Assembly (NCBI RefSeq): GCF_019249725.2
Contig: NZ_CP137559.1
Coordinates: forward strand, 3,619,001-3,683,000
DNA from: Segatella hominis
Lineage (GTDB): Bacteria > Bacteroidota > Bacteroidia > Bacteroidales > Bacteroidaceae
Length of the DNA stretch: 64,000 nucleotides
Reading direction: 5' to 3'
The translations under genes and the position numbers were made by a program. Positions within the stretch are counted from its first letter, which is position 1. The number at the start of each line of letters is the position of its first letter. A model generated the notes under the pieces. It made no database searches, was not told the origin of the DNA, and was given only the letters and a program-made list of their open reading frames with translations. This document shows, in pieces, positions 27,427 to 36,708 of this stretch.

Positions 27427-30387
27427 ATGAATACAACGAAAATCTTGGCTCTCAGAAAGCCGTTACTGATAAGCGCATGGCTGCTTGCCATGCAGGGAGC
27501 TGCCTATGCACAGAACCCAATCGTACAAACACAGTTAACTACCGACCCGGCACCTCTGGTTGTCGGAGACCGTCTCTATGTATATACCGGTCATGATGAA
27601 GATAAGGCTGACTTCTTCTGGATGAACGAATGGCGTGTGTATTCCACCAAGGATATGGTGAACTGGACAGACCATGGTTCTCCGCTCGACCTCAGTTCTT
27701 TTTCCTGGGCAGACGACCGTGCCTGGGCAGCACAGACTATCGAACGTAATGGTAAGTATTACTGGTATATCTGTGCGCACTCTAAACTGACGGGTGGAAT
27801 GGCTATCGGCGTAGCTGTGGCTGATTCTCCTACCGGTCCGTTCAAGGATGCGCTGGGCAAACCGCTTTTCGATAATGGAAGTTGGGACAATATCGACCCT
27901 ACCGTCTGGATGGACGAGGATGGTCAGGCTTATCTCTATTGGGGTAATCCGCATCTTTACTATGCCAAACTGAATAAAGATATGATCAGCTTCAAGGGTG
28001 GTATAGATGCTAAGGCAGCTGTTGATGAAAAGCGTGAAGTGGGCAGAATCGTGATGACTGAGGAGGAATTCGGTTCGCCTGACGTGGAGAAGCGTGATTC
28101 TACCCGAAAATATAAAGATTGCTACACAGAGGGACCTTGGTTCATGAAGCGTGGCAAGAACTATTATATGCTCTATGCTGCAGGTGGAGTGCCTGAGCAT
28201 ATCGCTTATTCCATGAGCAAGAAGCCTTTCGGACCATGGAAGTATAAGGGCGAAATCATGCCATTGGAAGATACGGGTTCCTTTACTAACCATTGCGGTG
28301 TGACCGACTTCAAGGGCAAGTCTTATTTCTTCTATCATACGGGTAAACTGGGTGGCGGATTCGGACGCAGCGTGGCTGTGGAAGAATTCAAATATAATGC
28401 CGACGGCACATTCCCAATTATCCACCATACTCAGGAAGGAGTGGCTCCTATCGCAACCCTCAATCCTTACAAGCGTCAGGAGGCTGAAACCATCGCTTTC
28501 TCTAAGGGAGTGAAGTCGGAGCAGACCGATGACACGGGTGTTTATATTTCTGAAATTCATACAGGTGATTATATCAAGGTACGTGAGGTGGATTTCGGAA
28601 ATGAGAGTCCGGATGCATTTGCCATCTCAGCGGCGTGCTCTTCGCTTGGAGGTTCGCTGGAGGTTCATCTCGATAAAAAGGATGGTGAACTGGTGGCAAA
28701 GATAGATGTCAGCAAGACTGGTGGCTGGGAAAAGTGGAAGACTTTCTCGGCACAAATGCTAAAGAAAGTGACAGGAAAGCATGATATATACTTCGTGTTC
28801 AAGGGATTGAAGGGAAGCAAACTCTTCAATTTTGACTGGTGGAAGTTTGAGAAGAATTTCGCCAATCCTGTGGTTTGGGCTGATGTGCCTGATGTGGATG
28901 TAATCCGTGTGGGTGACAGCTTCTATATGGTAAGCACCACCATGCATCTGATGCCGGGTGCGCCTATCATGAAATCGAAGGATCTGGTGAACTGGGAAAC
29001 CGTGAACTATATCTTCCCTAAACTTACCGATTCGCCTAAGTATGACATGAAGGAGGGTACGGTGTATGGTCGTGGTCAGTGGGCCACTTCGCTGCAGTAT
29101 CATCGTGGCAAGTTCTATGCGCTCTTTGCTCCGAACGATAATCCTGGTGGAGAGACTTATATCTGCACCGCCGATGATATCGAGGGCAAATGGACTATCC
29201 ACAGCCGTTTGCAGCATTTCCATGATGCCGCTCTCTTCTTCGATGACGATGATAAGGCATACGTGGTTTATGGAACGGGAGAGATGGTGCAGCTGAATTC
29301 AGACCTTACGGAAGTGGTGCCGGGTAGCCATCGTAAACTCTTTGAGCGTGATGCTGATGAAACGGGTTTGCTCGAAGGCTCCCGCATGATTAAACACAAT
29401 GGCAAGTATTATCTCCTGATGATTTCGTGGCCACAGGGACATCCTCGTCGTGAGGTTTGTTATCGTGCAGATCACATTCAGGGCCCTTATGAAAAGAAGG
29501 TGATTCTGGAAACGGAGTTTGCCGGATTCAACGGCGTGGGACAAGGTACAATTGTAGATGATCAGGATGGCAACTGGTATGGCATCGTATTCCAAGACCG
29601 TGGTGGTGTGGGCAGAGTGCTCACGCTGGAGCCATGTACCTGGAAGAATGGATGGCCTATGCTGACCGATGAGAAGGGCAATATTCCTGCCAAGATGCAG
29701 AAGCCTGTGCTGGGCTACGACGGCAAGGGACTCGTGTATAGCGACGATTTCTCGAAGGATAAACTGGAACTGCAGTGGCAGTGGAACCACAATCCTGTGG
29801 ATAATGCCTGGTCGCTCACAGAGCGCAAGGGCTGGCTCCGTCTGAAGACTTCCCGCATTGTTCCTAACATCTTCCTGGCTCCCAATACCATCAGTACACG
29901 TACCGAAGGACCAACCTGCGAGGGAATCATCAAGATGGATGTGAGCAAGATGAAAGATGGCGATGTGGCTGGCTTGTCAGCCTTTCAAGGTGATGCAGCC
30001 CTGCTTTCTATCGTAAAGGAAGGCAAGAAGCTCTTTGTGGTGGGTACCAAGGAGAGTGTAGCTTTGACTGAAAAGGAAAAGGCTGTGACCGATGTGAAGC
30101 GTGAGGAGGTGTATCGCCAGCCTTTGAATCTGAAGCAGGATAAGGCAACGAAATCAAGCATTATCTATCTGAAGATGAGCTGCGATTTCCGTCTTCATCA
30201 GGATCTCGCCACCTTATTGTATAGTATAGATGGAAAGACCTGGATTCCTGCCATCAAGGATTTCAAGATGCAATATGATTATCGACGTCTCTTTATGGGA
30301 ACCCGTATTGCCATCTATAACTATGCAACAAAGGCTACTGGAGGATATATAGATGTAGATTCTTTTGAGTATTCTAAAAGAAAATAG
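27424..30387 (+). CDS. GH43-CBM6-GH43 double-catalytic enzyme
   Basis: A 987-residue secreted protein with two GH43 domains. ATG at 27424 (or 27427) gives the signal region MMNTTKILALRKPLLISAWLLAMQGAAYAQ. GH43 number one (~25-345): base Asp in LTTDPAPLVV, NIDPTVWMDEDGQAYLYWGNP, acid Glu in YTEGPWFMKRGKNYY. CBM6 (~350-480) ends LFNFDWWKFEK. GH43 number two (~485-795), of the type seen in GH43_12 enzymes: VPDVDVIRVGDSFYMVSTTMHLMPG, FHDAALFFDDDDKAYVVYG, LLEGSRMIKHNGKYY. A C-terminal beta-sandwich (DDFSKDKLELQWQWNHNP onward) is the usual partner of that second type. The two sites could remove different arabinosyl/xylosyl linkages from one chain. The promoter carries the shared operator and the 19-bp inverted repeat. 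Confidence 0.91.
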   Translation: MMNTTKILALRKPLLISAWLLAMQGAAYAQNPIVQTQLTTDPAPLVVGDRLYVYTGHDEDKADFFWMNEWRVYSTKDMVNWTDHGSPLDLSSFSWADDRAWAAQTIERNGKYYWYICAHSKLTGGMAIGVAVADSPTGPFKDALGKPLFDNGSWDNIDPTVWMDEDGQAYLYWGNPHLYYAKLNKDMISFKGGIDAKAAVDEKREVGRIVMTEEEFGSPDVEKRDSTRKYKDCYTEGPWFMKRGKNYYMLYAAGGVPEHIAYSMSKKPFGPWKYKGEIMPLEDTGSFTNHCGVTDFKGKSYFFYHTGKLGGGFGRSVAVEEFKYNADGTFPIIHHTQEGVAPIATLNPYKRQEAETIAFSKGVKSEQTDDTGVYISEIHTGDYIKVREVDFGNESPDAFAISAACSSLGGSLEVHLDKKDGELVAKIDVSKTGGWEKWKTFSAQMLKKVTGKHDIYFVFKGLKGSKLFNFDWWKFEKNFANPVVWADVPDVDVIRVGDSFYMVSTTMHLMPGAPIMKSKDLVNWETVNYIFPKLTDSPKYDMKEGTVYGRGQWATSLQYHRGKFYALFAPNDNPGGETYICTADDIEGKWTIHSRLQHFHDAALFFDDDDKAYVVYGTGEMVQLNSDLTEVVPGSHRKLFERDADETGLLEGSRMIKHNGKYYLLMISWPQGHPRREVCYRADHIQGPYEKKVILETEFAGFNGVGQGTIVDDQDGNWYGIVFQDRGGVGRVLTLEPCTWKNGWPMLTDEKGNIPAKMQKPVLGYDGKGLVYSDDFSKDKLELQWQWNHNPVDNAWSLTERKGWLRLKTSRIVPNIFLAPNTISTRTEGPTCEGIIKMDVSKMKDGDVAGLSAFQGDAALLSIVKEGKKLFVVGTKESVALTEKEKAVTDVKREEVYRQPLNLKQDKATKSSIIYLKMSCDFRLHQDLATLLYSIDGKTWIPAIKDFKMQYDYRRLFMGTRIAIYNYATKATGGYIDVDSFEYSKRK

Positions 30388-30416
30388 GTTTAAAGTTTGA
30401 GATATTTTTAATTTTG

Positions 30417-30465
30417 ACGGCACAAAGTGATGGAAAATCAAAAAGTTTCCTTATCTTTGTGCCGT
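30417..30465 (+). promoter_or_regulatory. GH95 promoter framed by an 11-bp inverted repeat
   Basis: Perfect arms ACGGCACAAAG (30417-30427) and CTTTGTGCCGT (30455-30465) are 27 bp apart. The right arm overlaps the -7 box TATCTTTG at 30453-30460. The ATG of the GH95 gene follows at 30493. Confidence 0.75.
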
Positions 30466-30492
30466 TTTTAATTACTAATCAATGCTGATTTT

Positions 30493-32916
30493 ATGAACAG
30501 AAATAAGATGATTTTGGGGGCTTGGGTCTTGGGACTATTGTTTCCGATAGAGATGATGGCTAAGACAAGTTGCATAGATAATAGTACTCGACTTTGGTAT
30601 AACGCTCCTGCCCAACATTGGTTGGAGGCTTTACCTATAGGAAATTCTCATTTGGGAGGTATGGTATATGGCGGAACCACGGATGAGAATATCCAGTTGA
30701 ATGAGGAAACATTCTGGAGTGGTGGTCCCCATAACAACAATAGTACGAAATCTTTGGAGACTCTGCCAAAGGTGAGGGAACTCATCTTCAATGGTAGGGA
30801 AGAGGCGGCGGCGGCTCTCATCAACCAGACCTTCATCCCAGGGCCTCATGGCATGCGCTTCCTGCCGATGGCAAATCTGCATATCAGAATGAAGAATCAA
30901 GGAAAGGCTGAGCAGTTTGTGCGCAACCTGGATTTGAAGAGGGCGATTGCCACGACTTCTTTCGTGATGGATGGCGTAAGATATACCCGTACCACCTTTG
31001 CTTCGCTGGCGGATGGCATCATAGTTTGCCACATCAAGGCGAGTAGAAAGGGGGCTTTGAATATCGATGTTTCTCTGAATTCGCCTTTTGAACATCAGAC
31101 TCAGAAAACGCCTACAGGGGTTGTACTGACGGTGAAGGGACAAGACCAGGAGGGTATCAAGGCTGCTCTTACCGCCGAATGCGTAGCTGATGTGAAGACG
31201 GATGGCACTGAGGCTACCATCATCGTGAGCGCAGCTACCAACTTTGTGAACTATCACGATGTATCGGGCAATGCCGCTCAGCGTAATGCCGACTATATAA
31301 ATAAGGTGAAACTGATGAGCTATGCCCAGTTAGAGAAACGACATGTGGAGGCCTATCAGAAACAGTTTGGTACTTCTTCCTTGACTCTGCCAACTGATTC
31401 CAATGCTTCGCTGCCTACCAACCAACGTCTGGAGAAATTTGCTGGCAGCAAGGATATGGCAATGGTGGCGCTGATGTATAACTATGGTCGCTATCTCCTG
31501 ATTTCCTCTTCTCAGCCAGGAGGACAGGCGGCTAACCTACAGGGTGTCTGGAATAATAACAGGAATGCGCCTTGGGATAGTAAATATACCATCAACATTA
31601 ACACCGAGATGAATTATTGGCCTGCAGAGGTTGCTAATCTCGGTAATACCACTGGTCCTTTGTTTTCCTTGATTAAGGATTTGAGTGAGACGGGAGCCAA
31701 GACGGCTAGAGAAATGTATGGCTGCCGTGGCTGGATGGCACATCATAATACTGATATCTGGCGTATAGCAGGCCCGGTAGATGGTGCGCAGTGGGGCATG
31801 TTCCCGAATGGTGGCGCTTGGCTAACCACTCATCTATGGCAGCATTATCTTTATACAGGCGATAAAGATTTCCTAAAGCAGTGGTATCCAGTGATAAAAG
31901 GGGCAGCGGAGTTCTATCTCGACTATATGCAGAAGCTGCCGGGCACCGAATGGAAGGTAACCGTGCCGTCGGTGAGTCCGGAACAGGGACCTAAAGGAAA
32001 GAAAACTGCCGTAACGGCGGGATGTACAATGGATAACCAGATAGCCTTCGATGCCTTAACCAGTGCCGTGAAGGCTTCTGAAATATTGGGGGTTGATGAA
32101 GCTGAACGCAAGGCGATGCAGCAGTTGATTTCTCAGATTCCGCCAATGCAGATAGGAAAGTACGGACAGTTGCAGGAGTGGCTTGTGGATGCGGATGATC
32201 CGAAGAATGAGCATCGCCATATCTCGCATCTCTATGGATTGTATCCATCCAATCAGATTTCTCCTTTTTCTCATCCGGAACTGTTCCATGCCGCAGCCAC
32301 CACTCTGAAGCATCGTGGCGACCAGGCTACGGGCTGGAGTCTGGGTTGGAAGACAAATTTCTGGGCACGCATGCTTGATGGCAATCATGCTTTCAGAATC
32401 ATCAGCAATATGTTTCGTCTGTTGCCATCTGATGCGCAGGCAAAGGAATATCCTGATGGCAGAACCTATCCGAATCTCTTCGATGCCCATCCACCATTCC
32501 AGATAGACGGCAACTTCGGAGTAACAGCCGGCATCGCAGAGATGCTCCTGCAGAGTCATGACGGAGCCGTGCATCTCTTGCCGGCATTGCCTGATGCCTG
32601 GAACGAGGGAAGCGTAAAGGGACTTCGTGCCCGTGGCGGCTTTGTGGTGGATATGGACTGGAAGAATGGCAGACTGATGAAGGCGAAGATTCGTTCCACC
32701 ATCGGAGGCGTGCTGCGTCTCCGCTCATACGTACCGCTGAAGGCGAAAAAGCTGAAGAAGGCAGAAGGAACATGTCCCAATATCCTTTTTGCATCTGCAG
32801 AAGTGAAGCCTGTAATGGAACAGCATCAGATAGCAGAAGGAGTGAAGGTTCCTATTCCTGACGTATATGAATATGACTTGGAAACAGAACCTGGAAAGGC
32901 TTATCTGATTAAATAA
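30493..32916 (+). CDS. GH95 alpha-L-fucosidase/alpha-L-galactosidase
   Basis: Exported enzyme ([19 protein letters not shown]) with the GH95 N-terminal beta-domain [28 protein letters not shown] and an (alpha/alpha)6 barrel. Residues corresponding to the bifidobacterial AfcA active site (two Asn, a Glu and an Asp) appear in [26 protein letters not shown] and [20 protein letters not shown]. Length (807 aa) is normal. GH95 enzymes remove alpha-1,2-L-fucose or alpha-L-galactose; in complex glucuronoarabinoxylans terminal L-galactose is the known target, which fits this locus, but sequence alone does not decide between the two. It has its own promoter. Confidence 0.91.
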   Translation: MNRNKMILGAWVLGLLFPIEMMAKTSCIDNSTRLWYNAPAQHWLEALPIGNSHLGGMVYGGTTDENIQLNEETFWSGGPHNNNSTKSLETLPKVRELIFNGREEAAAALINQTFIPGPHGMRFLPMANLHIRMKNQGKAEQFVRNLDLKRAIATTSFVMDGVRYTRTTFASLADGIIVCHIKASRKGALNIDVSLNSPFEHQTQKTPTGVVLTVKGQDQEGIKAALTAECVADVKTDGTEATIIVSAATNFVNYHDVSGNAAQRNADYINKVKLMSYAQLEKRHVEAYQKQFGTSSLTLPTDSNASLPTNQRLEKFAGSKDMAMVALMYNYGRYLLISSSQPGGQAANLQGVWNNNRNAPWDSKYTININTEMNYWPAEVANLGNTTGPLFSLIKDLSETGAKTAREMYGCRGWMAHHNTDIWRIAGPVDGAQWGMFPNGGAWLTTHLWQHYLYTGDKDFLKQWYPVIKGAAEFYLDYMQKLPGTEWKVTVPSVSPEQGPKGKKTAVTAGCTMDNQIAFDALTSAVKASEILGVDEAERKAMQQLISQIPPMQIGKYGQLQEWLVDADDPKNEHRHISHLYGLYPSNQISPFSHPELFHAAATTLKHRGDQATGWSLGWKTNFWARMLDGNHAFRIISNMFRLLPSDAQAKEYPDGRTYPNLFDAHPPFQIDGNFGVTAGIAEMLLQSHDGAVHLLPALPDAWNEGSVKGLRARGGFVVDMDWKNGRLMKAKIRSTIGGVLRLRSYVPLKAKKLKKAEGTCPNILFASAEVKPVMEQHQIAEGVKVPIPDVYEYDLETEPGKAYLIK

Positions 32917-32935
32917 TGTCCTAAAATCACATTTG

Positions 32936-32997
32936 TTGCCATAAAAGTATCATTTTGTCCACCTCTGGTTGGATAATTATTCGTACTTTTGTGGCAA
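32936..32997 (+). promoter_or_regulatory. GH43 promoter framed by a 14-bp inverted repeat
   Basis: Arms TTGCCATAAAAGTA (32936-32949) and TACTTTTGTGGCAA (32984-32997) match at 13 of 14 positions. The right arm contains the -7 box TACTTTTG at 32984-32991. The ATG follows at 33029. Confidence 0.75.
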
Positions 32998-33028
32998 TAT
33001 TTTTTATAATAATCTTTTAGACCTATAA

Positions 33029-35173
33029 ATGAGAATGAAGAAATTATTATTTGCAACCTGTTGCATCGCTCTTTTAGGCGGTTCTTTTGAAGCGTCAGCG
33101 CAGAAAAAATCTGTAGCCAAGAATGTTCTGATACAGACTTTGGAGAGGAAGTCTTGGTCGGCTGATAATGGGAATGGTACCTTTACCAACCCTTTGTTTT
33201 ATGATGAGTTTTCTGACCCTGATATTATCAGAGTGGGGGAGGATTACTATCTGGCGGGTACCACGATGCACAGTGTTCCGGGACTGGTGGTGCTGCATTC
33301 CAAGGATTTGGTGAACTGGGAATTCTCTTCTTATTGCTTCGACCGATTCGATGATTCTGATGATTTCAATCTCCGCAATGGCAAGGAGGCTTACGGACAG
33401 GGTATCTGGGCGCCTGCCATCCGCTATCACAACGGAAAGTTCTATATCTTCTCCAATATCAACGGACATGGTTTGCAGGTGTATATTTCGGATAGTGCCA
33501 AGGGTCCTTGGACGCATCATAAAGTTAATGGCGATATCTACGACCTCTCTGTGCTCTTCGATGAGGATGGTAAGATTTATGCCGTGCATAAGTATGGAAA
33601 CGTGACTGTTACGGAGTTGAAGCCCGATTTGAGTGGTCCGGTAGAGGGCAGCAGCAAGGTGGTGATTCCTGAAGGCAATGCGATGGGTGAGGGACATCAT
33701 GTGTATAAAATCAATGGTATGTACTATATCCTCTCTGCCGATTATTCACCGATGGGGCGCATGCAGTGTGCCCGAAGCAAGAGTATCTGGGGGCCTTACG
33801 AAACCTGTGTGATCAGCGAACGCGAATCGTATGGTTATGCTGCTGGATGGAGCGTAGGTAACATGGGTATCGGTAGGCCGCTTCCTGAAGATGGATATCA
33901 ATTTAATAACAACAGACCGAATGGGGTGAATCTGGGGTGTGCTACCATTCATCAGGGGGGCATCGTCCAGGCTCCTGATGGCAAATGGTGGGGCCTATCG
34001 ATGCTGGATTTCAATGCCGTGGGCAGAACGGTATGCCTTTCGCCTGTCACATGGGTGGATGGCTGGCCTTACTTCGGATTGGAGAAAAACCTGGGCCGCT
34101 CGCCTCGCACCTGGTTCAAGCCGAATGATGTGGTGAAGACACCTCAGGCACCATACGAAAGATGTGATGATTTCTCTGGCAAGACCTTCAAGCCGGTTTG
34201 GCAGTGGAATCATAATCCGAACGACAAGATGTGGTCGCTGAACAAGGAGCGAAAAGGATGGCTCAGATTGCATTCTATGCCTGCCAAGCAACTGCTCTGG
34301 GCAAAGAATTCGTTGACGCAACGTGCCATCGGTCCTGTTTCTTATACATCTGTCAAGCTGGATGCATCCCGACTGAAGATGGGGGATGAGGCTGGACTCG
34401 GTGCTATGAATACGCCATACGCTTCATTGGGCGTGATGAAGACAGAAAAGGGATTAAGCCTGAGATGCTACGACCAGAATACCAACAAGGAGGTGCTGAA
34501 GCCGATTGCCAAGAACAAGGTGGTATGGTTGCGCCTTTGGGGTGATTATGATAAGAGTCTGCTGCAATATTCCTACTCTCTTGATGGAAAGACTTGGGAG
34601 AATATCGGAGAGCAGATGCTTTCTCCTTATCAGTTGAAGACCTTTCAGGGTGTGCGTGTAGCGCTGTATGCCTTTAACAAGGCGGGAGTGAACGGCGGCA
34701 TGGCTGATTTTGATGACTTCAAGGTGGAGGAACCGATGGCTGACAGAACTGCTAATCTGCCTATCGGAAAGACCATCCGACTCTTTAATCTTGCTGATGG
34801 TAACCTGATGAATGCTACCAGTCATGGACTGATGCACAGCTCCAGGAATAAAAAGGAGATGAGCAATGGCGTGAAATTCATCATCGAAGACCGTGGACAG
34901 GGCAAGATTGCGCTGAAAACTGCAGATGGACGATATGTATATATCGCAGGTGCTGGCTTGTCGGGCGATGTGCGTCTTACTTCTGATGCCTCTCATGCAG
35001 AGGAGTTTGTATGGCAGGATATGCTTTACAACCGCTGTATGCTTCTTTCACTGAAGACCCAGCGGTATATAGGCAAGCATCCTACCGACGGAAGTCCTTA
35101 TTCTGCTGATTTCCAGGGCGCTGATGCCGGTATGAAGAATGGCTGTGTCTTCTCTTGGGAAGTGGTAGAGTAG
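33029..35173 (+). CDS. GH43 beta-xylosidase/arabinofuranosidase with C-terminal sandwich and extra module
   Basis: Signal peptide MRMKKLLFATCCIALLGGSFEASAQ. The GH43 domain (~50-360) has the base Asp in EFSDPDIIRVGEDYYLAGTTMH, the second Asp in IYDLSVLFDEDGKIYAVHKYGN and the acid Glu in MGEGHHVYKINGMYYI. A beta-sandwich of the GH43_12 partner type follows (DDFSGKTFKPVWQWNHNPNDKMW, ~375-565). The last ~140 residues (IGKTIRLFNLADGNLMNATSHGLM...) are an extra module I do not assign, possibly trefoil-like. It is the last gene of the xylan locus; its stop lies one base from the convergent porT stop, with an imperfect palindrome GAGTAGGCTACTC across both stop codons. Confidence 0.88.
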   Translation: MRMKKLLFATCCIALLGGSFEASAQKKSVAKNVLIQTLERKSWSADNGNGTFTNPLFYDEFSDPDIIRVGEDYYLAGTTMHSVPGLVVLHSKDLVNWEFSSYCFDRFDDSDDFNLRNGKEAYGQGIWAPAIRYHNGKFYIFSNINGHGLQVYISDSAKGPWTHHKVNGDIYDLSVLFDEDGKIYAVHKYGNVTVTELKPDLSGPVEGSSKVVIPEGNAMGEGHHVYKINGMYYILSADYSPMGRMQCARSKSIWGPYETCVISERESYGYAAGWSVGNMGIGRPLPEDGYQFNNNRPNGVNLGCATIHQGGIVQAPDGKWWGLSMLDFNAVGRTVCLSPVTWVDGWPYFGLEKNLGRSPRTWFKPNDVVKTPQAPYERCDDFSGKTFKPVWQWNHNPNDKMWSLNKERKGWLRLHSMPAKQLLWAKNSLTQRAIGPVSYTSVKLDASRLKMGDEAGLGAMNTPYASLGVMKTEKGLSLRCYDQNTNKEVLKPIAKNKVVWLRLWGDYDKSLLQYSYSLDGKTWENIGEQMLSPYQLKTFQGVRVALYAFNKAGVNGGMADFDDFKVEEPMADRTANLPIGKTIRLFNLADGNLMNATSHGLMHSSRNKKEMSNGVKFIIEDRGQGKIALKTADGRYVYIAGAGLSGDVRLTSDASHAEEFVWQDMLYNRCMLLSLKTQRYIGKHPTDGSPYSADFQGADAGMKNGCVFSWEVVE

Positions 35174-35174
35174 G

Positions 35175-35927
35175 CTACTCGAAATAGAATGTCAATGCTA
35201 TCATTTTACTATGGGCTTCCTTGGCTGCCAAAGTATATGGTAGCATACTTTTATCTTTCACGTTCTTCACATGATCTTTATCGTATATATTCATGAGTCC
35301 ATACATGAATTTCAATTCAGGTCGCAGTTTGAAGAATGGAAGATAAAAGTCGCAACCAAGTCCAAGTTCAAGAAAAATATCTGTTTTCTTTAATTGGATG
35401 TAGTCGCTTTTATTACCGCTGAGGTTCATCATCGGATTGATACCTGCCATGATATAAGGGCGATGATTGTTGAATCTTGGAGCAGAGAAGATGATGTCGA
35501 AGGCAGAGGAGATGTATGCCGTCTTCAGTTCTTGTTTTTTATCTTCCTGTTTTGTGTTTCCGTCTTCATTGGCGTCTTGCATGATATTGTGGAAGGTAAG
35601 GTGTCTTGTTCCAAAATACATGGCAGGAGCTATTCTAAATTGGAAATGGGTGCTCAATCTGAATTCTCCTAATACTCCGACCGTAAATCCTGGGTCCCAT
35701 CTGTCTTGATCGATGGTAACGTTGGAGTTGACTTCCGCTCCATTCTCATCTGTATAGGTGACAGGTCCTGCGTTGATGAATTCCAGGTCTTGCAGGTGAG
35801 TACCCACCATTACTCCAAAATGAAATGGGCGCAGGTCTGTATAAGGACGATTCTCTACCGTCCTTTCCTGGGCTATTGCTATTGTGGCAATAAGCCCCAT
35901 CATGATGCTAAGTATTATTCTTCTCAT
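35175..35927 (-). CDS. porT: PorT-family outer-membrane protein (type IX secretion)
   Basis: A 250-residue protein with a signal peptide (MRRIILSIMMGLIATIAIAQ) and a beta-barrel pattern ending in LTFYFE, a typical C-terminal aromatic-rich strand. The segments RPFHFGVMVGTHLQDLEF and FKLRPELKFMYGLMNIY resemble PorT, an outer-membrane component needed for type IX secretion in Porphyromonas and relatives. In this window it pairs logically with the sorting-like tails on the first esterase and on the relic near 23200. It is convergent with GH43 and divergent from ferredoxin. Orthology to PorT is by family look only. Confidence 0.82.
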   Translation of the reverse strand: MRRIILSIMMGLIATIAIAQERTVENRPYTDLRPFHFGVMVGTHLQDLEFINAGPVTYTDENGAEVNSNVTIDQDRWDPGFTVGVLGEFRLSTHFQFRIAPAMYFGTRHLTFHNIMQDANEDGNTKQEDKKQELKTAYISSAFDIIFSAPRFNNHRPYIMAGINPMMNLSGNKSDYIQLKKTDIFLELGLGCDFYLPFFKLRPELKFMYGLMNIYDKDHVKNVKDKSMLPYTLAAKEAHSKMIALTFYFE

Positions 35928-36005
35928 ATACTTTTATAACGTTATTCTTTTCATCTTATTGTGTTTAAGTTTATTTCGACATCGTATAAATTACAAAAAA
36001 AGTAG

Positions 36006-36046
36006 TACCTAATTGTAGGTAGTATGAAAAATATTTCCTATCTTTG
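36006..36046 (+). promoter_or_regulatory. Ferredoxin promoter with palindromic site
   Basis: Inverted repeat TACCTA-ATTG-TAGGTA at 36006-36021 lies 18 bp before the -7 box TATCTTTG at 36039-36046. The position suits an operator overlapping the -33 region. The ATG follows at 36143, leaving a ~90-base leader. Confidence 0.6.
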
Positions 36047-36142
36047 CATCATTAATTGTTGGTATAGCCGACACGGCAGTCGAAAATCGGCTGTTGCATA
36101 TGATGCTTAAAAACATTATTAACATTATAAAACATTATTATT

Positions 36143-36310
36143 ATGGCTTACGTAATTGGTGACGATTGTATCGCATGCGGTACATGTATTGACGAGTGTC
36201 CATCAGGTGCTATTTCTGAGGGCGACAAGTATTCTATCAACCCAGATATCTGCACTGAGTGCGGTACTTGTGCTGATGTTTGTCCTAACGAGGCAATCAG
36301 TCTTCCTTAA
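36143..36310 (+). CDS. 2[4Fe-4S] ferredoxin
   Basis: A 55-residue protein. Two classical iron-sulphur motifs are present: CIACGTCIDECP (residues 9-20) and CTECGTCADVCP (about residues 37-48), each CxxCxxCxxxCP, with the usual short N-terminus MAYVIGDD. It is a small electron carrier of the clostridial type, working with pyruvate:ferredoxin oxidoreductase and related enzymes in anaerobes. It stands alone with its own promoter and terminator. Confidence 0.96.
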   Translation: MAYVIGDDCIACGTCIDECPSGAISEGDKYSINPDICTECGTCADVCPNEAISLP

Positions 36311-36344
36311 TTTTTAAGGATGATACTTTAGTTACATAAAACTT

Positions 36345-36374
36345 GAGAGCGGCTCTATGAGTCGCTCTTTTTTA
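36345..36374 (+). terminator. Terminator after ferredoxin
   Basis: Stem AGAGCGGCT (36346-36354) / AGTCGCTCT (36360-36368) with one mismatch, loop CTATG, then a run of T. Confidence 0.88.
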
Positions 36375-36435
36375 TCCTTTATATTGCCTTTTTACTGGGC
36401 TCGTTTTTGGTCATTCTCATGATGCGTTTTATTGA

Positions 36436-36523
36436 GGTCTAATGATGTGCTTTCTTAGGTGTTAACGATGCGCTTTCTTAGGTGCTAATGATGCGCTTCG
36501 TTAGGGTACGGTGATTCGCATCA
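36436..36523. repeat. Degenerate 23-bp tandem repeat, about 3-4 units
   Basis: Units GGTGTTAACGATGCGCTTTC+TTA (36458-36480) and GGTGCTAATGATGCGCTTCG+TTA (36481-36503) are preceded by a 22-bp variant at 36436 and followed by a decayed copy (GGTGATTCGCATCA). No gene is seen in 36375-36650; this array is its only recognisable content. Confidence 0.8.
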
Positions 36524-36652
36524 GGATTTTCTTGCTGATTTTTCTATATTAGACGCCAATCTGTTGATGTTTTAAGTAAGAGGCTACCGATGAATACGTA
36601 CTGTGTTTTGGATGGTTTCTTTCTTGATGTTTGTGATTTCTTTTAAAGATGC

Positions 36653-36690
36653 AAAAAAAGGATGAACTGCATCTCAGTTCATCCTTTTTT
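36653..36690 (-). terminator. Terminator of the ExbB-to-TPR operon
   Basis: Perfect stem GGATGAACTG (36660-36669) / CAGTTCATCC (36675-36684), loop of five, with A runs on the left and T runs on the right, so it works on either strand. It lies just past the stop of the TPR gene. Confidence 0.92.
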
Positions 36691-36708
36691 GTATGTATGT
36701 TTTTATTT

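Noticed and set aside
30409..30461. Shared xylan-locus operator before GH95
   Set aside because: Two AAGT sequences are present, but they are 18 bp apart and do not align at the fixed distance from the -7 box seen in the four accepted copies.
32945..32991. Shared operator before the last GH43 gene
   Set aside because: Only one AAGTAT half-site is found and its distance to the -7 box does not fit.
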